From: Dyella_A sp051962475
Lineage (GTDB): Bacteria > Pseudomonadota > Gammaproteobacteria > Xanthomonadales > Rhodanobacteraceae
Direction of reading: 5' to 3'
Length of the DNA stretch: 64,000 nt
NCBI RefSeq assembly: GCF_051962475.1
Contig: NZ_JBQCCF010000016.1
Location: 62,001-126,000 of the forward strand
The notes below the pieces were generated by a model. That model was not told the origin of the DNA and made no database searches. It saw only the letters and a program-made list of their open reading frames with translations. Below are positions 28,201-37,545 of this stretch, in pieces. A program made the position numbers and the translations under genes. Position 1 is the stretch's first letter, and every line of letters begins with the position of its first letter.

Positions 28201-28497
28201 GTTGAACTCGGCTATTTCCGGCCATGCCTCGGTCGCGGCCATGCCGAGGATGTCCGGGTGGCGGGCGCCGGCGAGAGCCGCGTAGGCGGCGTTGTAGATC
28301 AGGATGCCCTGCTCGCCACACAGCAGCACCATGGGTAAGGCGGCCCCGAGGACCGTGCAGGCATTGATGCGCAGATAGGCTGGCCATTGCTCGATGGGCC
28401 CCAGTGGCGTGAGGGACCAGTCCTTGCGTCGAACCAGTTCGCCCATCTCACCAGCGTGTTGCAGAAAGGCTGGGGAGTCCCTCAAACCGCTGTTCAT
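25237..28497 (-). CDS. Four-PAS hybrid sensor histidine kinase with two receiver domains
   Basis: Soluble hybrid histidine kinase, 1086 residues. The start at 28497 has GGAG about 8 bases upstream. No membrane helix is evident, so sensing is probably cytoplasmic. Four PAS/PAC modules occupy about 30-160, 165-285, 295-410 and 415-540. The HisKA phosphoacceptor is in GGIAHDFNNLL (His near 579); the HATPase shows NLAINARDAM, DTGCGM and GRGTGLGLSMVYG. Receiver 1 (about 818-935; LLFTDVVMPGPM) and receiver 2 (about 965-1080; VLLTDVGLPDISG) both keep acidic pockets. It has no adjacent response regulator; output may go through a phosphotransfer protein elsewhere. Signal unknown. Confidence 0.93.
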   Translation of the reverse strand: MNSGLRDSPAFLQHAGEMGELVRRKDWSLTPLGPIEQWPAYLRINACTVLGAALPMVLLCGEQGILIYNAAYAALAGARHPDILGMAATEAWPEIAEFNAHVVRTVLTGQTLAYHELNMVLHRSGEPEEFWLSIDYSPVCDETGSPRLVLAVVRDVTDRVETAQRLRIAQRAGRVGLFEWYPDTGQLEVSDEYRRIWGLQDDEAVQESRLLVLMHPDDRAVAGPSRRNWSNPLHYAEFRRIDPITGEVRWLARRGEVLERPDGFKRYLGVVFDITERKRSEEAFASSEMRWRELFGQMREGFAIGEAIRDERGRVADIRFIELNPAFETQTGLSLHDTIGRSMRDINPDISGDTISRYATVIDSAQAAHFEVQSPRLHGRWFEVRVRPIGDDRFAALFMDVTARREVEQAIRDSEESLRSIARSLPNHVWTALPDGQVEWFNDRAYIYSGAVLNALEGDGWQAMVHPDEIASITTAWQQATQRGDVYETECRLLRADGVYRWHLVRGVPLRDGFGAVKRWIGTNTDIDDRKTAEAALTHLTATLEEQVARRSEELYRTQDALRQAQKMEAIGNLTGGIAHDFNNLLQVISGNLQLLEREAGSDDRALRRIRNAMSGVTRGSRLAQQLLAFGRRQPLAPKVLHLGKLLRDTDEMLRHTLGEGVEVVTVVADDLWNTEVDPGNVENALLNLAINARDAMDGMGRLTIEASNAWLDDAHALAQGDAAAGEYVVLAISDTGCGMTPEVMEKVFEPFFTTKPEGRGTGLGLSMVYGFVRQSGGHVRISSTPGQGSTIRLLLPRCARAEDTATTASDDDRVIGGDETILVVEDDDAVRDTVIAMLRDLGYRVLKARHAASALAIIEGGARIDLLFTDVVMPGPMRPVELVAAARQQLPQLQVLFTSGYTQNAIMEGGRLSEGVELLSKPYTREALARRLRQLLGGPGQAPRAAPTRKAAPASPAPRQATRPLHILVCEDDWMIRSLVVEMLHTRGHRVSEATDAGEAIALQATHPADVLLTDVGLPDISGIELAERLRKVTPDLPVLFATGETHVHGASPDERTRVLTKPFGADEVLDALDTLFQRRDADRV

Positions 28498-28725
28498 CCG
28501 CGCTCCTGCTTGCAACGCGGCCGGTCCGCGGAGTCAACTGGCGGGATACTAACGCCATGCCCGGCGCGGCGTGTGCAGGGAAAGTGGTGGCGGCGAACGG
28601 GCCTTCGCGGTGGCCGTCATGCTCTGGTGAACTGGTCAGCCGAAGGTGCCGTGCATCAGCCGTTTATCGGCTTCACCGGAGGCCGCGGGGGTGTCGGCCA
28701 TACGGCGACCCGTTCAGCCGAGGCC

Positions 28726-29445
28726 TCACCACTGGGTGCGGTTCGGCAGCAGGCCCTTCAGTTCCACGTCGGTGAGGTTGCGCCACTGGCCGGGCTTGAG
28801 GTGGCCGAGCTTGATGTTGTCGATGCGCACGCGGCGCAGCTGGGTGACGCGATAGCCGAACGCGGCGGCCATTAGGCGGATCTGCCGGTTCAGGCCCTGG
28901 GTCAGCACGATGCCGAAACCGAACTTGGCGATGCGCCGCACGCGGCAGCGCTGGGTCATCTGGCCGTGGATGCGCACGCCCTTGCTCATGCCGGCGAGGA
29001 ACTCGTCGGTGACGGCCTTGTTCACCGCGACCAGGTATTCCTTCTCGTGGTGGTTCTCGGCGCGCAGGATTTCGTTGACGATGTCGCCGTTGCTGGTGAG
29101 CAGGATCAGCCCTTCGGAATCCTTGTCCAGCCGACCGACCGGAAAGATCCGCTGCGGGTGGTCGATGAAGTCGACGATGTTGCCATCCACGCTCTGGTCG
29201 GTGGTGCAGGTGATACCCACGGGTTTGTTCAGTGCGATGTAGACCGCCTTCTTCGCCGACGGCGTGGTGGCCAGGATGCGCGCCTTGACGATCTCGCCGT
29301 CCACACGTACCTCGTCACCCTCCAGCGCCTTGGCGCCGGTGGTGACGACTTCACCATTGATCGTCACCCGCCCGGCGAGCAGCAGCTCGTCCGCCTCACG
29401 GCGGGAGCACAGACCGGCTTCGCTGATGTATTTGTTGACGCGCAT
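28726..29445 (-). CDS. rluF: 23S rRNA pseudouridine synthase RluF
   Basis: Pseudouridine synthase, 239 residues. An S4 RNA-binding domain (about 1-60: MRVNKYISEAGLCSRREADELL) precedes the RsuA/RluB/E/F-type catalytic domain with the catalytic aspartate in PVGRLDKDSEGLI. KPVGITCTTDQ and RAENHHEKEYLV match RluF, which modifies U2604 of 23S rRNA, better than RluB or RluE. The usual long C-terminal tail of enterobacterial RluF is missing. It is an isolated gene; the 228 bases between it and the kinase start show no clear feature. Confidence 0.9.
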   Translation of the reverse strand: MRVNKYISEAGLCSRREADELLLAGRVTINGEVVTTGAKALEGDEVRVDGEIVKARILATTPSAKKAVYIALNKPVGITCTTDQSVDGNIVDFIDHPQRIFPVGRLDKDSEGLILLTSNGDIVNEILRAENHHEKEYLVAVNKAVTDEFLAGMSKGVRIHGQMTQRCRVRRIAKFGFGIVLTQGLNRQIRLMAAAFGYRVTQLRRVRIDNIKLGHLKPGQWRNLTDVELKGLLPNRTQW

Positions 29446-29543
29446 GCCACAGCACCCGTGCAGGAGCGCACCGTGTGCGCGATCGCTTTCTTGTCAGGTC
29501 TTGAAAGAACATTCGCGCACACAGTGCGCTCTGCGGGAATTCC

Positions 29544-30323
29544 TCAGGAGCGCAGCCCCACGCCGCGCTCGAGCAACTGCAGCGCCACCGCCGACAGCAC
29601 GACCACGAACAACACCATCACCGCGAAAGCCGTGCCGATGCCCACGTCGCTCACGCCGAGCACGCCGAAGCGGAACGCGTTGACCATGTACAGGATCGGG
29701 TTGATCCGCGAGATCGCCTGCCACGGTTCGCCCAGCATGTTGATCGAATAGAACACGCCGCCCAGGTAGGTCAGCGGGGTGAGCACGAAGGTGGGCACCA
29801 GCGCGATGTCGTCGAACTTCTTCGCGTAGACAGCATTCACGAAGCCGGCCAGCGAGAAGATCGTGGCGCCCAGCAGCACCGAGAGGAAGGTGAGCAGCGG
29901 GTGCACCACGTGCAGCGAGGTGAAGAACAGCGCGATCATCAGCACCAGCACGCCCACCACCAGGCCGCGCACCACGGCGCCGGTGACGTAGCCGAGCAGA
30001 ATCACCCAGTTCGGCATCGGCGACACCAGCATTTCCTCCACCGCGCGGCTGAACTTGGCGCCGAAGAACGAGCTTGAGATGTTGCCGTAGCTGTTGGTGA
30101 TGATCGACATCATCACCAGGCCCGGCACGATGTACTGCATGTAGGTGAAGCCGCCTTCGATGGTGCCGATGCGGCTGCCGATCAGCTTGCCGAAGATCAC
30201 GAAGTACAGCGTCATGGTGATCGCCGGGGGAATTAGCGTTTGCGTCCAAATGCGCGTGATACGGGCAATCTCGCGACGCACGATGGTGTACAGCGCGACC
30301 ATGTTGATGCTGGTGTTGCTCAT
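29544..30323 (-). CDS. ABC-2 type transporter permease (YadH-like)
   Basis: Inner-membrane permease of the ABC-2 family, 259 residues with six hydrophobic segments. The start at 30323 (MSNTSINMVALYTIVRREIARI) is typical; the upstream in-frame extension is only the translated repeat. The ABC-2 signature region is present (GFVNAVYAKKFDDIALVPTFVLTPLTYLGGVFYSI), as is the C-terminal NPILYMVNAFRFG. It pairs with the ATPase upstream (30504-31463), from which it is separated by about 180 bases of repeats. The YadGH family's substrate is not established; drug or polysaccharide export is often guessed. Confidence 0.9.
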   Translation of the reverse strand: MSNTSINMVALYTIVRREIARITRIWTQTLIPPAITMTLYFVIFGKLIGSRIGTIEGGFTYMQYIVPGLVMMSIITNSYGNISSSFFGAKFSRAVEEMLVSPMPNWVILLGYVTGAVVRGLVVGVLVLMIALFFTSLHVVHPLLTFLSVLLGATIFSLAGFVNAVYAKKFDDIALVPTFVLTPLTYLGGVFYSINMLGEPWQAISRINPILYMVNAFRFGVLGVSDVGIGTAFAVMVLFVVVLSAVALQLLERGVGLRS

Positions 30324-30345
30324 GCTTTGGCCTTGGTTTCTTGCG

Positions 30346-30387
30346 CCCTCTCCCCGGCGCCGCCGGGGGAGAGGGTTGGGGTGAGGG
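30346..30387. repeat. CCCTCTCCCC-type palindromic repeat
   Basis: CCCTCTCCCCGGCG at 30346-30359 pairs with CGCCGGGGGAGAGGG at 30361-30375, one extra G aside. It is followed by TTGGGGTGAGGG, the usual tail of this widespread proteobacterial repeat. It lies in the leader between the ATPase and permease genes and could act on mRNA stability or partial termination within the operon. Confidence 0.7.
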
Positions 30388-30460
30388 GGAAGCTGTTCGC
30401 TTTTTTTTGCCTTTGCGGGAATGAGGGAGGGCAAACCGGAAAGCCCCCCCCCTTCATCCC

Positions 30461-30496
30461 CGCCCTCTCCCCTGGTTGCGCCTGGAGGAGAGGGGA
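30461..30496. repeat. Second, degenerate CCCTCTCCCC repeat
   Basis: CCCTCTCCCCTGG from 30463 and GGAGGAGAGGGG to 30494 form an imperfect inverted repeat directly after the ATPase stop codon. It is a diverged relative of the repeat at 30346, about 115 bases away. A run of nine C residues and a T8 run lie between the two. Confidence 0.55.
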
Positions 30497-30503
30497 ACAG
30501 CGG

Positions 30504-31463
<960 letters not shown>

Positions 31464-31482
31464 CGTTGGGGGCAAGACTCCT

Positions 31483-31488
31483 ATTATA
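31483..31488 (-). promoter_or_regulatory. Possible -10 box upstream of the ABC operon
   Basis: The minus strand reads TATAAT here, a perfect sigma-70 -10 sequence in GC-rich surroundings, 20 bases upstream of the ATPase ATG. No convincing -35 is seen at the normal spacing, so this is a weak promoter call. The plus strand also reads TATTAT at 31482-31487. Confidence 0.35.
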
Positions 31489-31546
31489 AAGGGCTTGTCC
31501 ACGCCGCCCGCGTTTGCCGGGTGCACACAGCGTTTCCGGGAACCCC

Positions 31547-32293
31547 ATGGCCGACCATTTCACCCTCCGCCTCATCGACAGCCGCATGCTGGCGCCCACC
31601 GTGCGCCATCTGGTGTTCGAGCGGGTCGATGGCCAGCCGCTGGCCTTCGTGCCGGGGCAGTTCCTGCAGATCCACTTCACCTATGCCGACGGCACGGCGA
31701 CCAAGCGCAGCTATTCAGTGGCCACGGTGGGCGACGGTCGCTCGCCGGTGCAGCAGATCGAGATTGCCGTGAGCTACGTGGAAGGGGGCGCCGCCACGGC
31801 GCTCCTGGGCGGTCTGGAGCAAGGCGGCACGGTGGATGCCAGCGGCCCCTACGGCCGCTTCTGCCTGCAGGACGGCGACGCGCTGCCGCGCTACCTGTTG
31901 ATGGCCACCGGCACCGGTGTCACCCCCTACCGCGCCATGCTGCCGAAGCTGGCCGAACTGCTCGCCGCGGGCGATCGCGAGGTGGTGCTGCTGTACGGCG
32001 CCCGCAAGGAGGCCGAGCTGCTCTACGACGAGGAGTTCACCGCCTTCGCGCAGGCCCACCCGGGTTTCACCTATCTCAGCTGCCTCAGCCGCGAGGCACG
32101 CGACGTGGGTCGGGAGACCGACCGCATGGGCCACGTGCAGGCCGCCTTGCCCGACTTGGCACCCGCGGCCGACCGCGACATCGCCTACTTGTGCGGCAAT
32201 CCCAACATGGTCGACGCCGCCTTCGCCGCGCTGAAGGAATTCGGCCTGCCGGTGCCGCAGATCCGCCGCGAGAAGTACATCTCCTCCCGCTGA
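31547..32293 (+). CDS. Ferredoxin/flavodoxin--NADP reductase-like protein
   Basis: FAD-dependent oxidoreductase of the FNR superfamily, 248 residues, the bacterial Fpr size. The FAD-binding motif RSYSVA is at about 53-58, and the NAD(P) domain has MATGTGVTPYRAM and the C-terminal AYLCGNPNMVDAAFAALKEFG. No [2Fe-2S] domain is attached, so electrons would pass to or from a separate ferredoxin or flavodoxin. ATG 31547 is chosen because it begins directly at the beta-barrel; 31514 would add a non-homologous stretch. It diverges from the ABC ATPase. Confidence 0.87.
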   Translation: MADHFTLRLIDSRMLAPTVRHLVFERVDGQPLAFVPGQFLQIHFTYADGTATKRSYSVATVGDGRSPVQQIEIAVSYVEGGAATALLGGLEQGGTVDASGPYGRFCLQDGDALPRYLLMATGTGVTPYRAMLPKLAELLAAGDREVVLLYGARKEAELLYDEEFTAFAQAHPGFTYLSCLSREARDVGRETDRMGHVQAALPDLAPAADRDIAYLCGNPNMVDAAFAALKEFGLPVPQIRREKYISSR

Positions 32294-32474
32294 GGGGGCG
32301 GTCCGGTTTCTTTCCGCTGGCACGCCGACGCTGCCCGCGCCCGTGCCTGGGCGCCGTATTTTCGACGCTCGCCACGCGCAGCCCCCTCGGCCGCGGCGCA
32401 TCTGCCAGAAAGTCGACGTGTAAAACCGGCTGTCAAGCGCATTTTGGTGCGGAATCGGCAGTTCGCGTCATTTA

Positions 32475-32490
32475 TGTGAACTGGATCGCA
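32475..32490. promoter_or_regulatory. CRP/Clp-like site upstream of the short pilin-like gene
   Basis: TGTGA-ACTGGA-TCGCA matches the CRP/Clp consensus TGTGA-N6-TCACA at 9 of 10 positions. It lies about 100 bases before the gene at 32591, in a stretch (32294-32590) that is otherwise non-coding and noticeably richer in A and T. Factor identity is inferred only from the motif. Confidence 0.4.
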
Positions 32491-32590
32491 ATTGGCTCAC
32501 CTGACCAGGTCGACGCTATTCAGGCGCGACGGTGCGGGCCGAAAACCCCTTCGGACACCCGCCAACCCCGCGAGTGTCGAGGGTTTCGAC

Positions 32591-32923
32591 ATGCACATTT
32601 CGTCAGCGGTTCTCCTCCTGCCAATCTGCGCCGCACTGTTTGCCGCGTCCGGTTCCGCACGTGCGGCCGATGGGCGCATCGCGTTCTCCGGCGCCGTCCT
32701 CGAGCCGACTTGCGCGGTGGACACGTCGCGGCTCCCGGAGTCGGCGCCGCCCGAGTCTCCGACCATCCGTCACGGCTGCGGTGCGACCGCTGACGCCTCG
32801 GGAAGCACCTACGTCCGTAACACTGTGAACGTATCCACCCGCGAGCGGGCAACCGATCCACTGCTTGGTTACTTCGCCAGCTACGCACCTGCCAGCCAAG
32901 TGGTGGTGCAGACTTACGACTGA
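32591..32923 (+). CDS. Short type 1 fimbrial-like protein
   Basis: Exported pilin-like protein, 110 residues. A signal peptide (MHISSAVLLLPICAALFAASGSARA) is followed by DGRIAFSGAVLEPTCAV, the conserved start of chaperone-usher pilins with the first disulphide cysteine; the second is in HGCGA. It is shorter than a full pilin (150-180 residues) and lacks much of the later beta strands, so it may be a minor subunit, assembly terminator or a shortened relic. It converges on the fimbrial operon (tip gene at 32971-33963), 47 bases apart end to end. Confidence 0.65.
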   Translation: MHISSAVLLLPICAALFAASGSARAADGRIAFSGAVLEPTCAVDTSRLPESAPPESPTIRHGCGATADASGSTYVRNTVNVSTRERATDPLLGYFASYAPASQVVVQTYD

Positions 32924-32970
32924 AGGCGAGAGCGGATCAGGCACTCCCGGAAGGTAGGCATGCGGCCGCG

Positions 32971-33963
32971 CTACTGGTAAGACAGTGTGAAAGTCGCCGT
33001 CGCATTCAGCGTGCCAGCTCCAACGGTGCTTCCGGTCTGGAAATAGCGGGCGTAGTAGCTGACCGAGAGCACCCCATTGGGGGTAGCTCCGATAACGGTT
33101 GGCACACCGAAGTTCACCGGCGTAGTGCCGGACGAATCGAGTACCTGCACGCCGACACCGCTAGTGCTGCCACCGGACGGAGCGATGACCCCGGTCTTGC
33201 CGGTAACCGGCGAGGACGTGTCCAGGGTAATCCGGACCACGGCGCCGCTCGAGCAGGTGAGGCCGATCTGGAACGGCGTGGTACCGGTGGTGGAATTGAC
33301 CCCGGTGAAGGCGCCGCGGGTGACGGTCGGCAGCACAACATTGATTGCCGTGGCGTTGACCTGGCAAGCCGGCGCGGTAAACGTCAGCGAGTTGGCCAGC
33401 CGGATCACAGCATCGAGAATGAAGTTATTCTGCTGGCCCGCTTTGAAACTCGCCAGTGTGCCACTGTTGAGGACGCTGCCGTCTGTGATGGCGGCGGTCT
33501 TCACCAGCTCGAGAATTACTGCATCTGCTTCGTACCAGGAGCTGTTCCGACCCAGGTCGAAGAACGGGTAGGGGTAGATGTAGTCACCCTTCTGCAGCAC
33601 CCGGTAGCCAACACCGCTCACGCCCGTGGGGAAGATGTTCTGCGAGGTTCCTGGCGTGCTGCCCACTTCGTTGATCAGGCCCCACCCGTTGTTGTTGGTA
33701 TTGCCGCAACTGAAGTTGACCTGTTGGCTGATGCCGCTCGACGCGGAAGTGTAGAGCGTGCTGCCGATCGGGATCGTCGGATCGTTGACGATGGTCGTGG
33801 GCACCGACACGGTGTAAGTGCCCTGGGAATTGAAACGGTCGAAACTGCATCCTGCGCGAGCGGCCGATGGCGCGAGCATCGTCGCCGCCAGCAGGAGGAG
33901 TACGGTAGTTAGACGGCGAATGCTCCGCCGTAGATGGATACCTGTCGGTGGCGTCTGGCTCAT
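32971..33963 (-). CDS. Fimbrial tip adhesin
   Basis: Two-domain fimbrial adhesin, 330 residues, last gene of the operon. The signal peptide ends near SAARAG. An N-terminal domain of about 165 residues, with no family I can name, should be the receptor-binding lectin. The C-terminal pilin domain (about 190-330) starts at ACQVNATAINVVLPTV and ends YFQTGSTVGAGTLNATATFTLSYQ, the usual donor-strand/chaperone recognition end. ATG 33963 overlaps the usher stop (ATGA). Ligand cannot be predicted from the sequence. Confidence 0.88.
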   Translation of the reverse strand: MSQTPPTGIHLRRSIRRLTTVLLLLAATMLAPSAARAGCSFDRFNSQGTYTVSVPTTIVNDPTIPIGSTLYTSASSGISQQVNFSCGNTNNNGWGLINEVGSTPGTSQNIFPTGVSGVGYRVLQKGDYIYPYPFFDLGRNSSWYEADAVILELVKTAAITDGSVLNSGTLASFKAGQQNNFILDAVIRLANSLTFTAPACQVNATAINVVLPTVTRGAFTGVNSTTGTTPFQIGLTCSSGAVVRITLDTSSPVTGKTGVIAPSGGSTSGVGVQVLDSSGTTPVNFGVPTVIGATPNGVLSVSYYARYFQTGSTVGAGTLNATATFTLSYQ

Positions 33964-36719
33964 CACGGGTTCGCCTCTGCGGCTGCGGCAATCGTGGGTG
34001 CTGCGACGCAGACCGCCTGCTGGGTCGGGTAGCCGCTGGCGAGGTCACGAGAAGGCTTGACGGGCGTGTGGTAATCGAACGAGCACTGGAAGTCCCGTCC
34101 CTCGTCGCCACCCCAGCTCACGTTGAGCCGGCCGGCGGCGCGGTTGACGCGAACCATGATCCGGCCCGCCTGTCCGACGACACCGACCGCCTGGCCGTCC
34201 TCGTCATGCACCTCGGCGCCGAAGGGCAATACCTTGCCACTGGGAAGCCGGGTCTGGATCAGCAGAAACTGCCCGCTCTCGCTCTTGAACTTCACCATGA
34301 CCACGGCCCCGGCGCGTGGCGCTATCTGGGCGCTGGTGTTGTCGAGCTGGACGTCGAGCGGAAGGCCGGTGGGATCGATGGTGATCGTATTGAGCACGTA
34401 AGGGGTGACATAGGGCACCAGTGCGTAGCCTTTCTTGTCCACCACGAGACCGGCCGCGTTGCCCACACGCGCTCCTGCGGCGTGCGGTGCCTCCACGATG
34501 GCTACAGTGTCGCCCAGCTGCTGGCCGAAGATGATGCCTCCCGGGTGCGCGACCACGCCGCCTGTCACGTTCAGCGAGGCCTGTGAATAGCCGCTACCGT
34601 GGCCGAACCCGGCGTTCACCTGCACGTGCGCGCCACGGTAGCCGCCGGTGACGCTGGCGGTATTGCCAACGCTGCCCGCGCTTTCGGTACTGTCGTGGCT
34701 GGCGGTGGCCCCGTAGATGAACTGGTCGTTGGCGCCAGCCGTGCCGGAGACCGTCGCCTGCTCCTGCATGCCGCCAGCGGTGTCGCGAGCCACGCTGCCG
34801 GTGAGAACCGGCGCGTGCGTGCTGGTGCTGTCGCCGAGCGGAATCGTCAGCGAAACCTGGTAACGATTGTCGCTGCGTCCGAACAGATCGCGTTCGCGGC
34901 TGGCCGACACGCTGTAGGTCATTCGACCGAGGCGATTGTTGTATCCGACCTGGTACTGCGTGTCGGTGCCGGGACGGTTCCAGTAGTCACGCGCCGAACC
35001 AGTGACGAACAGTGAGCCGCCGCGATCGCCCAGCGTCTGGCTGAGCGTGATGCTGAAATTGTTTCGCTGGCGATCGACGCCGCTCTGCACCACATAGTCC
35101 CGGTAGTCGCCTCCAACTAACGCGGCCTGTTGCTGAGGCGTGAGCAGGCCGGAAACCGGTACGCCATTGATGGTCTGCGGGATGCCTGCGTTGCCCGTGG
35201 CAAAGACCGGCAGTCCACGTCGTGCATAGTCACGGGCGCGCTCGGCGTCGCCGAGCGTGAGAAAACCGCTGGTGGAATAACGATACGCGGCGACGCTTAG
35301 TGACGTGCCGGTGTCCGCGATGGACTTGCTGTAGCTCAGGCGCACGCTCTGGCCCGACAGCGTATCGAAGCCGGGGATGCGCGACTGGGCGCGGGTGACG
35401 TCCATCGCGAAGGCGCCGTAGCGCGTGTTGAGTGCGCCGCCAACCAGCGCCGAGGCGTAGCCCCGCGAGGCGGCAACACCGGCGTAGCCGGTCAGCAGGT
35501 TGTTGAAGCCGCGCTGCCAGGTGGCCTGGAGCAGGCCCGGGGTGTTCCTGATCGCGTTGTCGCGAAGCTGGCCGGCCGCCAGGCTGAACCGGTTCAACCC
35601 CGGTCGCAGGAGCTGCGGTACCGAGGCATAGGGCACTGAAAACGTATGTACGCGGCCGTTGGCCTCGGTCACGCTCACTTCGAGGTCGCCGCCGTAACCC
35701 GTCGCGTAGAGGTCGTTGATAGCGAACGGGCCAGGCGCCACCGTGGTCTGGTAGATCACCATGCCGTTCTGGCGGATGGTCACCTTGGCGTTGCTGTCGG
35801 CCACGCCGCGCACGGTCGGCGCGTAACCGCGCAGCGATTGCGGCAGCATGCGGTCGTCGGTGGCGATCTGTACGCCACGCAGGCCGACGCTGTCGAACAC
35901 CTCGCCACTGGTCCAGGAGTCGCCGATCGTCAGCTGAGCATGCAGCGACGGCAGGTCGCGCTGCACATAGGTCGCGATGCTCTGCCAGTGGCGGGTGGAT
36001 CGCGCGCGGCCGGCGCTGGATTGCCAGACCAGCGACGAGTCGTGGCGCAGGTGCCAGCGCCCGAGGTTCAACCCGGCGTTGAGCCCGAGGTAAGACGAGG
36101 TCTGCGTCAGGCCCTGGCCGCTGGTGCGATAGCTGTTGAAGTTGTAGTTGAGCAGGCCGGCCGTCACCCCCGAGTCCCAATACCTCGGATCCACATAGCC
36201 TCGCGCCATCTGGCCCAGCGAGGCCTGCGGAACGCTGGTGTCCAGGCGCAGGTCGCCCATGTCGAAATCCATGCTGGCGCCGGGAACGACGCGGCCGATG
36301 TCCACACACAACGCAGGGTTGGCGAGGTCGGCGGTGGTCTGCGCGGTGATGTCAGCCGGGTGCAGGCCGAGGAGGTCGAGCAGCGCCGGCGTCACGCAGG
36401 CGGTGGCGCTGGCGTCGTCCGACGGCGCGGCAAAGCGCACGTCGCGACGGCCGATCGGACGCTCGTTGAGGAAGATGTCCACGCTGTACGTGCCGGCGGG
36501 CACGAAATTGCCGCGCTCGAAGCGCGACAAGTCGGTGGTGTTCTGGCCGGCCCCCGAAAGCATGCTGCGATCGAAGTTGGCATCCACGGCTGCATCGACG
36601 GCAGCCGACGCCGTCGCCGTGTAAGCCGTCGCCGGGTGGCCCCAGCCCGCAAGCGTCAAGCCGATGATCGCCGCCAGCAGGCGGCGCTGCGCGGCGCCCT
36701 CCTGCCGGCGAGCGCTCAT
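33963..36719 (-). CDS. Outer-membrane fimbrial usher (FimD/PapC family)
   Basis: Outer-membrane usher that exports and polymerises pilins, 918 residues, normal family size. Signal peptide about 1-32. The N-terminal chaperone-binding domain is at about 45-180 (FERGNFVPAGTYSVDIFLNERPIGRRDVRF), followed by the 24-strand barrel with the plug near 260-345 (VRGVADSNAKVTIRQNGMVIYQTTVAPGPFAINDLY is the plug signature). The C-terminal domains end in VSWGGDEGRDFQCSFDY with a cysteine pair. Start overlaps the chaperone stop (ATGA). Confidence 0.96.
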   Translation of the reverse strand: MSARRQEGAAQRRLLAAIIGLTLAGWGHPATAYTATASAAVDAAVDANFDRSMLSGAGQNTTDLSRFERGNFVPAGTYSVDIFLNERPIGRRDVRFAAPSDDASATACVTPALLDLLGLHPADITAQTTADLANPALCVDIGRVVPGASMDFDMGDLRLDTSVPQASLGQMARGYVDPRYWDSGVTAGLLNYNFNSYRTSGQGLTQTSSYLGLNAGLNLGRWHLRHDSSLVWQSSAGRARSTRHWQSIATYVQRDLPSLHAQLTIGDSWTSGEVFDSVGLRGVQIATDDRMLPQSLRGYAPTVRGVADSNAKVTIRQNGMVIYQTTVAPGPFAINDLYATGYGGDLEVSVTEANGRVHTFSVPYASVPQLLRPGLNRFSLAAGQLRDNAIRNTPGLLQATWQRGFNNLLTGYAGVAASRGYASALVGGALNTRYGAFAMDVTRAQSRIPGFDTLSGQSVRLSYSKSIADTGTSLSVAAYRYSTSGFLTLGDAERARDYARRGLPVFATGNAGIPQTINGVPVSGLLTPQQQAALVGGDYRDYVVQSGVDRQRNNFSITLSQTLGDRGGSLFVTGSARDYWNRPGTDTQYQVGYNNRLGRMTYSVSASRERDLFGRSDNRYQVSLTIPLGDSTSTHAPVLTGSVARDTAGGMQEQATVSGTAGANDQFIYGATASHDSTESAGSVGNTASVTGGYRGAHVQVNAGFGHGSGYSQASLNVTGGVVAHPGGIIFGQQLGDTVAIVEAPHAAGARVGNAAGLVVDKKGYALVPYVTPYVLNTITIDPTGLPLDVQLDNTSAQIAPRAGAVVMVKFKSESGQFLLIQTRLPSGKVLPFGAEVHDEDGQAVGVVGQAGRIMVRVNRAAGRLNVSWGGDEGRDFQCSFDYHTPVKPSRDLASGYPTQQAVCVAAPTIAAAAEANP

Positions 36720-37459
36720 GGCGCGACCTTGCCTTTGTAAGGCGTCGCCGCGCCGAAGTCGTTGATCACGGTGTAGTCGATCGTGCTGCCAGCGGGCAGG
36801 CTGCGGTCGAGCGCCTTGACCGGCAGGCGCAGCGTCGATCGCGGCGCGACCATGCCGGTCTCGCTCTCATACGAGCTCGACCCGGCGGCGATGGATACCT
36901 TGCTGAACGTGATGTAGTACGCCGACGTATTGTGGGCCTCCAGCGCGTATCCGTCGCCGTCGTGGACCATCTGCCAGGCCACGCCCTGTGCCGCCGTCGC
37001 CGGATCACCGGCCAGCTGCGCCGGGCGGAAGAACAGTTTGAGGCGCGAGCGCACGGCGAACTGCAGCGTGTTCTGTTCCTCGCCGGTCTTGGCGACAGGC
37101 TTGGGGGGGATTTCCAGGACGTTGAGCCAGAACAGCGATTCGCGGTCAGCCGGAAGCGGCTGTCCCGCATAGACGATGCGCAGACTCTGCCCTTTACCGG
37201 CGTTCATGCGCGCCAGCGGGGGCGTAACCAGAAACGGCACCTTGGCCGTGTCCGGAGTGGACGCGGGATCGCCGTCATCGATCCAGGCTTCGACCAGGGC
37301 TGGCTGGCTGCCTTCGTTGCTGAGTCGCACCGTCACTTCACCGGTCGCCGCAGGAAAGACGACGCGAGTTCCCGCAATCACTACGGTGGCTTGGGCGGGA
37401 GCTGCGCCCAGAGCGAGCGCGGCTATGACTGCGCCGGCAGCGCAGAGCAGGCTTTTCAT
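36716..37459 (-). CDS. Periplasmic fimbrial chaperone (FimC/PapD family)
   Basis: Periplasmic chaperone that supplies a donor strand to pilin subunits, 247 residues. Signal peptide MKSLLCAAGAVIAALALGAAPAQA. Two Ig-like domains carry the family landmarks: GTRVVFPA at the N-terminal edge strand, PFLVTPPLARMNAGKGQSLRIVY, and the signature RESLFWLNVLEIPPK. The start at 37459 is fixed by the signal peptide; the upstream in-frame extension overlaps pilin gene territory and is not credible. Coupled to the usher by a four-base overlap. Confidence 0.95.
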   Translation of the reverse strand: MKSLLCAAGAVIAALALGAAPAQATVVIAGTRVVFPAATGEVTVRLSNEGSQPALVEAWIDDGDPASTPDTAKVPFLVTPPLARMNAGKGQSLRIVYAGQPLPADRESLFWLNVLEIPPKPVAKTGEEQNTLQFAVRSRLKLFFRPAQLAGDPATAAQGVAWQMVHDGDGYALEAHNTSAYYITFSKVSIAAGSSSYESETGMVAPRSTLRLPVKALDRSLPAGSTIDYTVINDFGAATPYKGKVAP

Positions 37460-37545
37460 GGGCACTTCCAGGGATTCGTTGTGCCGCGAGGAGCGACAGG
37501 CGACCCGCTGCAACCGGCCGTGCCGGTTGCAGCGATGGCCGCTGC

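Noticed and set aside
28498..28725. Gap between the hybrid kinase and rluF checked for an RNA gene
   Set aside because: No tRNA-like cloverleaf, terminator pair or conserved motif could be seen.
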